Under the pieces are notes generated by a model. It was not told the DNA's origin. It made no database searches and worked only from the letters and a program-made list of their open reading frames with translations. A stretch of 64,000 bases of DNA from Streptomyces sp. NBC_01262 (GTDB lineage: Bacteria > Actinomycetota > Actinomycetes > Streptomycetales > Streptomycetaceae): assembly GCF_036226365.1 (NCBI RefSeq), contig NZ_CP108462.1:1612001-1676000 (forward strand), given 5' to 3'. Positions 42,875 to 51,040 of this stretch are shown here, piece after piece (the first letter of the stretch is position 1; every line of letters starts with the position of its first letter). The position numbers and the translations under genes are program-made.

Positions 42875-43606
42875 TTAACAAGTAGTTGCAGTGGCCAGTG
42901 CCGCGCTGTACCCCGCAGGGACCGCCAGGTCGGTGACCGTCCAGCCGGGAACGGGGTACGGGACCGGGCCGGCGCCGACGCGCGTGCGGTCCGGGTTGTC
43001 CGCCAGCCCGGCGCCGGTGCCCTTGAGGTACGCCTCCTTGCGGGCCCAGCAGCGCCCGAAGGCGGCAGCCCGTTCGGCGGGCGGCAGCGCGTCCAACTCG
43101 GCACGCTCGCCGGGGTGGAGGATGGCCTCGCGCAGCTCCGCCACGACCCCGGGGGCCGGGATCTCCTCCACATCGACGCCGAGAGGCGTGGCGGCGAAGG
43201 CCAGCAGCACCAGCCCCGCGCTGTGCGACAGCGAGAAGTGCGGCCCGCCGTCCCCGGCCACCGCGGGGCGGCCGTGCGGCCCCCCGCACACCGGGCAGTC
43301 CTCGCGGACGAGGACGACGGACCCGGGATCCTCGCCCCGGTACGCCCCGAGCAGCCGCCGCAGCGCGATATGGGCCACGGCGTACATGTCCCGGTCGGCG
43401 GGCCGCAGGAACGCCTCGTACCGGGCCAGTTCGGCGGCGTCGAGCATCGCCCGCCCGGCCTCGAAGCCGGGCGCGGGCACATGGTCGGCGACGCGGGCCA
43501 GCCACACGTCGGGCGCGGCGCCGAGCACCGGGCTCCCGGGCACCGGGCCGGGTCCGAGCACCCTGGGGTCGTCCCTGGCGTCGTCCCTGGGGTCGTTCAC
43601 TTGCAC
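42875..43606 (-). CDS. 4'-phosphopantetheinyl transferase (Sfp type)
   Basis: This 243-residue protein has GVDVEEI (Asp145, Glu147) and CWARKEAYLKGTG (Glu191, Lys195), the Sfp-type magnesium and CoA site, and a DCPVCGGPHGRP segment typical of long actinobacterial members. It loads carrier domains of polyketide or peptide synthetases or siderophore systems. It starts GTG at 43606 with GAGGAG nearby and ends with TAA. Its neighbours do not include a synthetase, so it probably serves genome-wide. Confidence 0.92.
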   Translation of the reverse strand: MQVNDPRDDARDDPRVLGPGPVPGSPVLGAAPDVWLARVADHVPAPGFEAGRAMLDAAELARYEAFLRPADRDMYAVAHIALRRLLGAYRGEDPGSVVLVREDCPVCGGPHGRPAVAGDGGPHFSLSHSAGLVLLAFAATPLGVDVEEIPAPGVVAELREAILHPGERAELDALPPAERAAAFGRCWARKEAYLKGTGAGLADNPDRTRVGAGPVPYPVPGWTVTDLAVPAGYSAALATATTC

Positions 43607-43651
43607 GGCTCCTCGGGGCAGTCGGGGTCCTCGGGGACGATCCTACGGAAG

Positions 43652-43660
43652 TTATCCACA
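43652..43660 (+). promoter_or_regulatory. DnaA-box-like 9-mer
   Basis: TTATCCACA is the classic E. coli-type DnaA box, although Streptomyces prefers TTGTCCACA. A single copy lies between the divergent PPTase and dppA genes. It may be chance. Confidence 0.25.
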
Positions 43661-43700
43661 GGTCCGGGCGAGGGGCCTGGAGCGATCCGGGGGCAGCGCG

Positions 43701-43706
43701 TAGCGT
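43701..43706 (+). promoter_or_regulatory. -10 element before the peptidase operon
   Basis: TAGCGT lies eight bases before the ATG at 43715, and no ribosome binding site is visible. Leaderless or nearly leaderless transcription is likely. Confidence 0.4.
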
Positions 43707-43714
43707 GACGTTCC

Positions 43715-44548
43715 ATGAAGATCCTGATCAGCGCCGACATGGAGGGCGCCACCGGCGTGACCTGGCCCGCTGACGTACTGCCCGGCAGCGAGCAGTGGCA
43801 GCGCTGCCGGCACATGTTCACCTCCGATGTGAACGCCGCCATCGCCGGTTTCCACGACGCCGGCGCGGATGAGGTCCTGGTCAACGAGGCCCACTGGACG
43901 ATGCGCAATCTGCTGCTGGAGCAGTTGGACGAGCGGGCCCAGATGCTGACCGGCAGGCACAAGGACCTGTCGATGGTGGAGGGCGTGCAGCACGGGGACG
44001 TGGACGGCATCGCGTTCGTCGGCTACCACACGGGCGCGGGCACCGAGGGGGTGCTGGCGCACACCTATCTCGCCAACTCCATCACCGGCGTGTGGGTGAA
44101 CGGCGAGCCGGCGAGCGAGGGTCATCTCAACGCACTGGTCGTCGCCGAGTACGGGGTGCCGGTGGTGCTGGTCACCGGTGACGACCGCACCGCGCGGGAC
44201 GCCCTGTCCTACGCGCCGCGGGCCCGCACGGTCGCGGTCAAGGACTATGTGTCGCGGTACGCGGCGGTGTGCCGCCCCCCGGCGCGCACGGCGGCGGACA
44301 TCAGGGCGGCGGCCAAGGAGGCGGTCGCACTGGCGGTGCGGCACGAGCCGCACCGGGGCGGGCCGTTCACCGTCGAGGTGGAGTTCGACGCGGTGCATCT
44401 GACCGGGGCGGCGGCCGTCGTGCCGGGGGTGGAGCGGTCCGGCGAGCGTGCGGTGCGGTACGAGTCGCCGACCATGTACGAGGGCATCAGGTGCTTCAAG
44501 GCGGTGACCACGGTCGTGTCGGCGGCGGTGGAGGAACAATATGGCTGA
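43715..44548 (+). CDS. dppA: M55 D-aminopeptidase (DppA-like)
   Basis: This 277-residue protein opens MKILISADMEGATGV with the zinc-binding Asp8 and Glu10, and has the M55 core around VNEAHWTMRNLL, GYHTGAGTEGVLAH and NGEPASEGHLNAL. DppA-type enzymes cut D-Ala-D-Ala and D-amino-acid amides or peptides and form a ring of ten subunits. It is the first gene of a four-gene peptidase operon with overlapping starts. The role is probably use of D-residue-containing peptides. Confidence 0.92.
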   Translation: MKILISADMEGATGVTWPADVLPGSEQWQRCRHMFTSDVNAAIAGFHDAGADEVLVNEAHWTMRNLLLEQLDERAQMLTGRHKDLSMVEGVQHGDVDGIAFVGYHTGAGTEGVLAHTYLANSITGVWVNGEPASEGHLNALVVAEYGVPVVLVTGDDRTARDALSYAPRARTVAVKDYVSRYAAVCRPPARTAADIRAAAKEAVALAVRHEPHRGGPFTVEVEFDAVHLTGAAAVVPGVERSGERAVRYESPTMYEGIRCFKAVTTVVSAAVEEQYG

Positions 44549-45902
44549 CGGGGTTGATGAGCGCATGGGCGAGCAGGGCACGGACCAGCAGGCCATGGAC
44601 CGGCAGGCCATGGACGAGGTGGTGCGGTTCACCTCGGACCTGATCAGGATCGACACGACCAACCGGGGCGGCGGCGACGGCAACGAGCGTCCGGCGGCCG
44701 AGTATGTCGCCGAGCGGCTCGCCGACGCCGGCATCGAGGCGCGGATCCTGGAGTCGGCGCCCGGGCGGGCCAATGTGGTGGCCCGGATCGCGGGCACGGA
44801 CCGGGCCGCGCCCGCGATGCTGGTCCACGGGCACCTGGATGTCGTTCCCGCGGAGGCCGCCGACTGGACGGTGCACCCGTTCTCCGGCGAAGTGCGCGAC
44901 GGGGTCGTGTGGGGGCGCGGGGCCGTCGACATGAAGAACATGGACGCGATGATCCTGGCGACGGTACGGGCCTGGGCCCGGCAGGGCCTGCGGCAGCCGC
45001 GCGACATCGTGCTCGCCTTCACCGCCGACGAGGAGGACAGCGCGGCGTACGGGGCCGGTTATCTGGCCGCCGAGCACGCAGGCCTCTTCGAGGGCTGCAC
45101 GGAGGGCATCAGCGAGTCCGGCGGCTTCACCTTCCACGCGGGCGGCGGCATGCGGCTGTATCCCGTCGGGGCCGGTGAGCGGGGCACCGCCTGGCTCAAG
45201 CTCACCGCGCGCGGCAGGGCCGGGCACGGCTCGAAGGTGAACAAGGAGAACGCGGTGAGCCGACTGGCCGCCGCCATCACCCGGATCGGCGCACACGAGT
45301 GGCCGGTGCGGATCATCCCCACCGTGCGGGCCGCGCTGACCGAACTCGCCGCGCTGCACGGCATCGAGCCGGACTTCGACGACGTCGACGCGCTGCTGGC
45401 CAAGCTGGGCCCGGCGGCCGCGCTGGTCGAGCCGACGGTCCGCAACAGCGCCAACCCGACGATGCTGCAGGCCGGTTACAAGATCAATGTCATCCCGGGG
45501 CACGCGACGGCGTATGTCGACGGGCGGATGCTGGCCGGCGCCGAGGAGGATTTCGCCCAGACCCTCGACCGGCTCACCGGGCCCGATGTCGAGTGGGAGT
45601 TCCAGCACCGTGAGGTGCCGCTGCAGGCTCCGGTGGACTCGCCGACGTACGCCGCGATGCGCGAGGCGCTCCAGCACTTCGATCCGGAGGGCCATGTCGT
45701 GCCGTACTGCATCGGCGGAGGCACCGACGCCAAGCAGTTCTCCCGGCTCGGCATCACCGGCTACGGCTTCTCGCCACTGAAGCTGCCGGAGGGCTTCGAC
45801 TACGCGGGGATGTACCACGGGGTCGACGAGCGGGTCCCGGTGGAGGCGCTGCACTTCGGGGTCCGGGTGCTGGACCGCTTCCTGCGAGGGGGAGCCCGAT
45901 GA
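44541..45902 (+). CDS. M20-family metallopeptidase
   Basis: This 453-residue protein has the two-zinc M20 set: LVHGHLDVVPAE (His98, Asp100), GRGAVDMKN (Asp130), and FTADEEDSA (Glu164/165), plus the dimerisation domain around residues 220-340. It removes amino acids or splits dipeptides in the cytoplasm. Its start overlaps the D-aminopeptidase gene by eight bases. A Gln/Asp-rich N-terminal tail of about 25 residues is unusual. Confidence 0.92.
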   Translation: MADGVDERMGEQGTDQQAMDRQAMDEVVRFTSDLIRIDTTNRGGGDGNERPAAEYVAERLADAGIEARILESAPGRANVVARIAGTDRAAPAMLVHGHLDVVPAEAADWTVHPFSGEVRDGVVWGRGAVDMKNMDAMILATVRAWARQGLRQPRDIVLAFTADEEDSAAYGAGYLAAEHAGLFEGCTEGISESGGFTFHAGGGMRLYPVGAGERGTAWLKLTARGRAGHGSKVNKENAVSRLAAAITRIGAHEWPVRIIPTVRAALTELAALHGIEPDFDDVDALLAKLGPAAALVEPTVRNSANPTMLQAGYKINVIPGHATAYVDGRMLAGAEEDFAQTLDRLTGPDVEWEFQHREVPLQAPVDSPTYAAMREALQHFDPEGHVVPYCIGGGTDAKQFSRLGITGYGFSPLKLPEGFDYAGMYHGVDERVPVEALHFGVRVLDRFLRGGAR

Positions 45903-47902
45903 AGCGCGCCCCGTACGGCAGTTGGGTCTCGCCGATCGACGCGGGCACGGCCGCCGCGCACGACGGGCGGCCCGAATGGCCCGGCGCGGTGGGAGACGAG
46001 GTGTGGTGGACCGAGCCCCGCCCCGCCGAGGGCGGCCGCAGAGCCCTGGTGCGCCGCCGCGCGGACGGGCGCACCGAGCCGGTGCTCCGGGCGCCGTGGA
46101 ATGTGCGCACCCGCGTCATCGAGTACGGCGGCCGGGCCTGGGCCGGGGCGCCGGGGCTGGTCGTCTTCGCGCACTTCCCCGACCAGCGGCTGTACGCGTA
46201 CGAGCCGGACCTGCCGGGGGACGCGCCGAGGCCGCTGACCCCGGTGTCGGCGGTCGGGGGCGGGCTGCGCTGGGCCGACCCCCGGATCGACCTGGACCGG
46301 GGCGAGGTGTGGTGCGTCCTGGAGGAGTACACCGGCGAGGGGCCCGGCGATGTACGCCGGATGATCTCCGCCGTCCCGCTGGACGGCTCCGCCGCCGAGG
46401 ACCGGGGCGCGGTGCGGGAACTGACCGACGCCGCGCACCGGTTCGTCACCGCGCCCAGGCTGTCCCCGGACGGACGGCAGGCCGTGTGGCTGGCCTGGGA
46501 CCATCCGCGGATGCCCTGGGACGGCACCGAGCTGAGGATCGCCGAGGTCACGGACGAGGGCACTCTCGCCGGGCCGCGCACGCTCATCGGCGGGCCAGGG
46601 GAATCGGTCGCCCAGGCCGAATGGGCGCCCGACGGCACGCTGCTGGCGGCCACCGACCGCACCGGCTGGTGGAATCTGCACCAGGTCGACCCCGCCACCG
46701 GCGAGGCGGTCGCCCTGTGCCCGCGCGAGGAGGAGTTCGCCGGACCGCTCTGGCAGATGGGCGCGCGCTGGTTCGCCCCTCTCGACGGTGGCCCCCTCGG
46801 CAGTGGCCCGGTCGGCAGTGGCCCGGTCGCGGTCCTGCACGGCGTGGGCGCGCAGCGCCTCGGGATACTGGACCCCGCCACCGGTGAGCTCACCGACGCG
46901 CCGGGACCGTGGACCGAATGGACCGGCGGCTCGCTCACCGTGGCCGGCGACCGGGTCATCGGCACGGCCGCGAGTGCCCGCACCTCCTGCGAGGTCGTCG
47001 AGTTCGACACCCGCACCGGCCGCTCCCGGGTGATCGGTGCGGCACACCAGGACGCGGTGGACCCGGCGTATCTGCCCGAGCCCGTCGAGCGGGTCTTCAG
47101 CGGTCCGGGCGGCCGGGAGATCCACGCCCAGGTGTATCCGCCCCGGAACCCCGATTTCACCGCTCCCGAGGGCGAGTTGCCGCCCTACGCGGTGTGGGTG
47201 CACGGCGGCCCGACCAGCCGGGCCCCGATCGTCCTGGACCTGGAGGTCGCGTACTTCACCTCGCGCGGCATCGGTGTGGTGGAGGTCAACCACGGCGGTT
47301 CGACCGGCTACGGGCGGGCGTACCGCGAGCGGCTGCGCGAGCAGTGGGGAGTGGTCGAGGTCGAGGACTGCGCGGCCGTCGCCCGGGCGCTGGCGGACGA
47401 GGGCACCGCAGACGGGGCGCGGCTGGCGATCCGGGGCGGTAGCGCGGGCGGCTGGACCAGCGGCGCGTCGCTCACCTCGACCGAGGTCTACGCCTGCGGC
47501 GCGATCAAGTATCCGATCCTCGACCTGTACAGCTGGGCGTCGGGCGCCGAGACCCATGACTTCGAGTCCCAGTACCTCGAAGGCCTCATCGGCCCCCTCG
47601 CGGAGGTGCCCGAGCGATATCGCGAGCGCTCCCCCGCTCACCACGCCGACCGGATCCGCTCGCCCTTCCTCCTCCTTCAGGGCCTGGACGACGTGATCTG
47701 CCCGCCAGCGCAGTGCGAACGCTTCCTGGACGAGGTCGCCGGGCGCGGCATTCCGCACGCGTATCTCGCCTTCGAGGGCGAGGGGCACGGGTTCCGCCGC
47801 GAGGACACCATGATCACCTGTCTGCACGCCGAACTGTCGCTGTACGGGCAGGTCTTCGGCTTCGACCCGCCGGGCACACCGCCCCTGGAGCTGAGCAAGT
47901 GA
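45899..47902 (+). CDS. S9-family prolyl-oligopeptidase-like serine peptidase
   Basis: This 667-residue protein has an N-terminal beta-propeller-like part (strands such as RLSPDGRQAVWLAWD and EWAPDGTLLAATDRTG) and a C-terminal alpha/beta hydrolase with nucleophile Ser515 in GGSAGGW, acid in QGLDDVICPP and His in EGEGHGF. It trims oligopeptides. A short in-frame duplication of GSGP lies near residue 302. ATG at 45899 overlaps the previous stop (ATGA), so it is translationally coupled to the M20 gene. Confidence 0.92.
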   Translation: MKRAPYGSWVSPIDAGTAAAHDGRPEWPGAVGDEVWWTEPRPAEGGRRALVRRRADGRTEPVLRAPWNVRTRVIEYGGRAWAGAPGLVVFAHFPDQRLYAYEPDLPGDAPRPLTPVSAVGGGLRWADPRIDLDRGEVWCVLEEYTGEGPGDVRRMISAVPLDGSAAEDRGAVRELTDAAHRFVTAPRLSPDGRQAVWLAWDHPRMPWDGTELRIAEVTDEGTLAGPRTLIGGPGESVAQAEWAPDGTLLAATDRTGWWNLHQVDPATGEAVALCPREEEFAGPLWQMGARWFAPLDGGPLGSGPVGSGPVAVLHGVGAQRLGILDPATGELTDAPGPWTEWTGGSLTVAGDRVIGTAASARTSCEVVEFDTRTGRSRVIGAAHQDAVDPAYLPEPVERVFSGPGGREIHAQVYPPRNPDFTAPEGELPPYAVWVHGGPTSRAPIVLDLEVAYFTSRGIGVVEVNHGGSTGYGRAYRERLREQWGVVEVEDCAAVARALADEGTADGARLAIRGGSAGGWTSGASLTSTEVYACGAIKYPILDLYSWASGAETHDFESQYLEGLIGPLAEVPERYRERSPAHHADRIRSPFLLLQGLDDVICPPAQCERFLDEVAGRGIPHAYLAFEGEGHGFRREDTMITCLHAELSLYGQVFGFDPPGTPPLELSK

Positions 47903-48825
47903 AACAAGCAGGCCTCGTACCTCTGTCGCGGCCCCGCCCGCTGGTCCCCGGCGACCGGGTCGCCGTCGTCGCACCCAGCGGCCCGGTGGTGCCCGAGCGG
48001 CTGGACGCGGGGCTCGACATCCTGCGCGCCTGGGACCTCGACCCGGTGCCCGCCCCGCATGTCCGGGACCGCGACCCGCGCCTGGGCTACCTCGCGGGCG
48101 ACGACGCGTCACGGGCCCGCGACTTCCAGGACGCCTGGTGCGACCCCGGGACCGCCGCCGTGATGTGCGCCCGCGGCGGCTACGGGGCCCAGCGCATGCT
48201 GGATCTGCTCGACTGGGACGCGCTGGGGGCGGCGGGCCCCAAGACCTTCGTCGGCTTCAGCGATGTGACGGTCCTTCATGAGGCCTTCGCCCTGCGCCTC
48301 GGCCTCGCCACCCTCTACGGGCCCGTGGCCGCCGGGGTGGCCTTCGTCAAGGACGAGCCGACGCAACGGCACCTGCGCCACACCCTCTTCGAGCCCGCCC
48401 GGGCCCGGGTCCTCACCTCCCCCACCGCCGCTCCCCTGGTGCCGGGCCGGGCCCGGGGTGTCACCGTCGGGGGCTGCCTGGCCATGCTCGCCTCCGAGAT
48501 CGGCGCCCCGCGCTCCCGGTCCACCCTGCGGGGCGGCATCCTCGTCCTGGAGGACGTCGGCGAGCGGCCCTACCAGCTGGACCGGATGCTCACCCAGCTC
48601 CTGCGCTCCGGCCTGCTGGACGGCGTCGCCGGCATAGCCCTCGGCTCCTGGCGCGACTGCGGTCCCTACGAGCACGTACGGGCCGTCCTCCTGGACCGGC
48701 TCGGCCCGCTCGGCGTGCCGGTCGTGGAGGAACTGGGCTTCGGGCACGGGGACAGCAGCCTCACCGTCCCGCTGGGCGTCCCGGCCGTGCTGGACGCCGA
48801 GGCGGGGACGCTCACGCTGTCCTGA
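47899..48825 (+). CDS. S66 LD-carboxypeptidase (muramoyl-tetrapeptide type)
   Basis: This 308-residue protein has the S66 motifs: ARGGYGAQRMLDLLD, FVGFSDVTVLHEA (nucleophile Ser in FSD), ILVLEDVGE (Glu) and GFGHGD (His). LD-carboxypeptidases release terminal D-Ala from murein tetrapeptides or hydrolyse LD-dipeptides. GTG at 47899 overlaps the preceding stop (GTGA). It completes the peptidase operon; the stop lies in a 14-base tandem repeat. Confidence 0.92.
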   Translation: MKQAGLVPLSRPRPLVPGDRVAVVAPSGPVVPERLDAGLDILRAWDLDPVPAPHVRDRDPRLGYLAGDDASRARDFQDAWCDPGTAAVMCARGGYGAQRMLDLLDWDALGAAGPKTFVGFSDVTVLHEAFALRLGLATLYGPVAAGVAFVKDEPTQRHLRHTLFEPARARVLTSPTAAPLVPGRARGVTVGGCLAMLASEIGAPRSRSTLRGGILVLEDVGERPYQLDRMLTQLLRSGLLDGVAGIALGSWRDCGPYEHVRAVLLDRLGPLGVPVVEELGFGHGDSSLTVPLGVPAVLDAEAGTLTLS

Positions 48826-48858
48826 TCGGGCTGGCCTGATCGGGCTGGCCTGATCAGG
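48821..48858 (+). repeat. Tandem 14-base repeat over the S66 stop codon
   Basis: CCTGATCGGGCTGG is repeated perfectly at 48821-48834 and 48835-48848, followed by a partial third copy (CCTGATCAGG). The TGA stop (48823-48825) is in the first copy. The third copy contains TGATCA, a palindrome. Confidence 0.8.
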
Positions 48859-48866
48859 AGAACGGC

Positions 48867-50132
48867 TCAGAAGTGGTCCGGGCACCAGGGCGCGACCGAG
48901 CTGCGCAGCAGCACATCCGCCCGCTCGACCGCCCCCGGGCGCAGCTCCCGCACCAACCCCGCCGCCGCGAGGAGCGGCACCGAGACACCACCCAGGTACA
49001 GCGAGCCCAGCGCCCCGGCGTCCATGGCCAGGTCGGCCGGGTCATCGGTGCGCTCCGCCCGCCCCGTGCCGTCGGCGGCGGCCTCGACGGCCCAGCGGCC
49101 CGCGGCGTACCCGGAGCCGCCCGGACCGGAATCGGCGACCTCCAGCACGACCCGGCCGGGTCCGCGGTACGTACGGGCGCCGAAGGCGGCGGGCACGTCG
49201 AGGACCTTGAGCCACACGCCGTCCCCGCACTCCTCCGTCGGCACGGCGGCCCGGGGGTTGTTGAGGAGCAGCGGCAGCGGGTCGTCCGGCGCGATGTTCT
49301 CGACGCGCACCTTGCGGATCCAGTCGACCGAGAAGGCGTACCGCCACAGCGCCTCTTCGGATTCGCGGTCGGTCGCGAAGTGGTCCAGCACTCTGAGGGT
49401 GTGGTTGGGGCCGCCTTCGGCCCAGGCATCGTCGACCAGGTAGGCCAGCAGGCCGGTCACCTCGCCGCCGGCGTCCCGGTGCAGGGCGTAGAACGGCTCC
49501 TTGAAGGTTTCGCCGGGGCGGGCGATCTCCCCGGTGTCGCCCTCCCAGTGCCAGGCCGCGCGGCTGATCGCGCCGGGCCGGGTGACGCGGAACCGGTCGA
49601 ACAGCTCGGGTCCGTGCTTGCGCACCTCGGCCATGGTCGCGAGGTCGATCCGGCCGGTGCCGGCGGCGCCGACGCCCGCGCGAAGCCCGCCGGAGGAGGG
49701 GATGGACATCTCGCATCCGCCCTGCCACAGCGCGGGCCCGAAGCCGAACCGGCCGTAAATGGCGTACTCGGCCGGATACAGGATGGCCACCGCCTCGCCG
49801 CGCTCCCGCGCACCGGCCAGGTCCCGTTCCATCATCCGGCCCAGCAGCCCCTGCCTTCGGTGTGTCGAGGTCACCGTCACCCCCGCGATGCCGTCCGCCG
49901 CGAGCGTGGCGCCGCCGGGCACCGTGAGCTCGAAGGGGATGCTGCGGAAGGTGCCCACGCAGCGCTCCCCGTCGAAGGCCGCCTGCCAGCGCCCCGGCTC
50001 GAACGTGCGCTTGCGCCACGGGAGGTCGCCGGCCTCGTACCGCGACAGGAACCCTCGCCGGGCGGCCCGTCCCCACTCCTCGATCTCGTCCTCGTGGATC
50101 ACCCGGACGTCGACGTTGCGCGCGATACCCAT
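48867..50132 (-). CDS. GNAT acetyltransferase, Eis-like
   Basis: This 421-residue protein resembles Eis: an N-terminal GNAT domain with GVTVTSTHRRQGLLGRMM (CoA motif V/I-x-x-x-x-R/Q-x-x-G-x-G/A-like), a second GNAT fold and a C-terminal SCP2-like domain. Members acetylate aminoglycosides or protein lysines. I chose ATG 50132, which is seven bases after TACCGT (leaderless-like). The gene is convergent with the peptidase operon. Confidence 0.88.
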   Translation of the reverse strand: MGIARNVDVRVIHEDEIEEWGRAARRGFLSRYEAGDLPWRKRTFEPGRWQAAFDGERCVGTFRSIPFELTVPGGATLAADGIAGVTVTSTHRRQGLLGRMMERDLAGARERGEAVAILYPAEYAIYGRFGFGPALWQGGCEMSIPSSGGLRAGVGAAGTGRIDLATMAEVRKHGPELFDRFRVTRPGAISRAAWHWEGDTGEIARPGETFKEPFYALHRDAGGEVTGLLAYLVDDAWAEGGPNHTLRVLDHFATDRESEEALWRYAFSVDWIRKVRVENIAPDDPLPLLLNNPRAAVPTEECGDGVWLKVLDVPAAFGARTYRGPGRVVLEVADSGPGGSGYAAGRWAVEAAADGTGRAERTDDPADLAMDAGALGSLYLGGVSVPLLAAAGLVRELRPGAVERADVLLRSSVAPWCPDHF

Positions 50133-50139
50133 GCCTCGC

Positions 50140-50145
50140 ACGGTA
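50140..50145 (-). promoter_or_regulatory. -10 element before the Eis-like gene
   Basis: On the minus strand TACCGT lies seven bases before the ATG at 50132, consistent with a leaderless transcript. Confidence 0.4.
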
Positions 50146-50190
50146 CGGAGGAGGGGCCGCCCCCGCATCCGGTTTTGTCACACCGCCCGG

Positions 50191-50919
50191 TCAGCTCCTG
50201 CGCCCCGCCACCAGCCAGTTCGTCGGCACCAGGATCCGTGAGCCGTCGGGCGCGTACTCCGTGGTCGTCAGCGCGATCGCGCCCTGGTCCAGCACGTCGA
50301 GCCCGGCCGCGCGGAAGAACGCCGGGATCGCCTCGTCCGGGACCTCCCCCGGGGCGATGCCGTGGGCGAAGACGGCCGCCAGCTTGGCGGGCGGGCCGCC
50401 GGGGCCCTGGGCCAGGCCCATGAGGACGCCCTTGGCGGCGCCGGACAGCTCGTCGGCGAAGACCCGGCCGCGGGCGCCGGCGAGGGCGGCGATTCCGGCG
50501 ACCAGGGGTTGGCGCTCGTCCGGCTCGCACTGGTGGAGGACCCCGCGCATGTAGACGTTCGCGTCGCCCAGCTCGGCGTGCAGCGCCCGCGCGGCGGCCT
50601 CGTCCGCCGGGTTGAGCCGGCGGTAGTCCGCGAGGCCGCGCGGGTCGGCCCGCCGGGCGTGGTCGACGGCGGCCGCGGCGAGGTCGACGCCGATGGCGCG
50701 CCCGTAGCGCCCGGCAAGGTACCGGGTCTGGGTGCCGTTGCCGCAGCCGAGGTCGACGATCGGCAGCGAGTCGTCGAAGTAGCCCTCGAAGAGCGGGAGA
50801 TGGAGAGCGGCGGTGACCTCGGCCTCGGAGTCCCAGAAGGCCGCTCCGGGTTCGTCGGCCAGATCGCGCCAGTAGTTCTCCCACGCCTGCTGATATCCGC
50901 TGGAACTGGACACGTTCAT
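50191..50919 (-). CDS. Class I SAM-dependent methyltransferase
   Basis: This 242-residue protein has the SAM-binding motif IVDLGCGNGTQT near residues 55-67 and an acidic AIGVDLA that follows. The first 40 residues (YQQAWENYWRDLADEPGAAFWDSE) resemble small methyltransferases with a substrate cap. No specific substrate can be named. ATG 50919 has GGGGAG five bases upstream. A perfect 11-base tandem repeat lies about 20 bases before it. Confidence 0.85.
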   Translation of the reverse strand: MNVSSSSGYQQAWENYWRDLADEPGAAFWDSEAEVTAALHLPLFEGYFDDSLPIVDLGCGNGTQTRYLAGRYGRAIGVDLAAAAVDHARRADPRGLADYRRLNPADEAAARALHAELGDANVYMRGVLHQCEPDERQPLVAGIAALAGARGRVFADELSGAAKGVLMGLAQGPGGPPAKLAAVFAHGIAPGEVPDEAIPAFFRAAGLDVLDQGAIALTTTEYAPDGSRILVPTNWLVAGRRS

Positions 50920-50938
50920 GCGCACTCCCCAGGATCGG

Positions 50939-50960
50939 ACGCATAGTCAACGCATAGTCA
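50939..50960. promoter_or_regulatory. Perfect 11-base tandem direct repeat in a promoter
   Basis: ACGCATAGTCA occurs twice in direct succession (50939-50949 and 50950-50960), about 20 bases upstream of the methyltransferase start. On the gene's strand it reads TGACTATGCGT twice and could include a -10. Direct repeats one helical turn apart are typical of response-regulator and DNA-looping sites. Confidence 0.65.
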
Positions 50961-51040
50961 GAGTCCTGGCTACAGGGGTGGGTTGACCTTGACAAGCGTC
51001 CGGCGCAATCCGTACCCGGGATTCCGCTACCGCCAGCGCT

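Noticed and set aside
46795-46830. Repeat of GGCAGTGGCCCGGTC in the S9 gene
   Set aside because: It is a short in-frame two-copy repeat giving GSGP twice and needs no special explanation.
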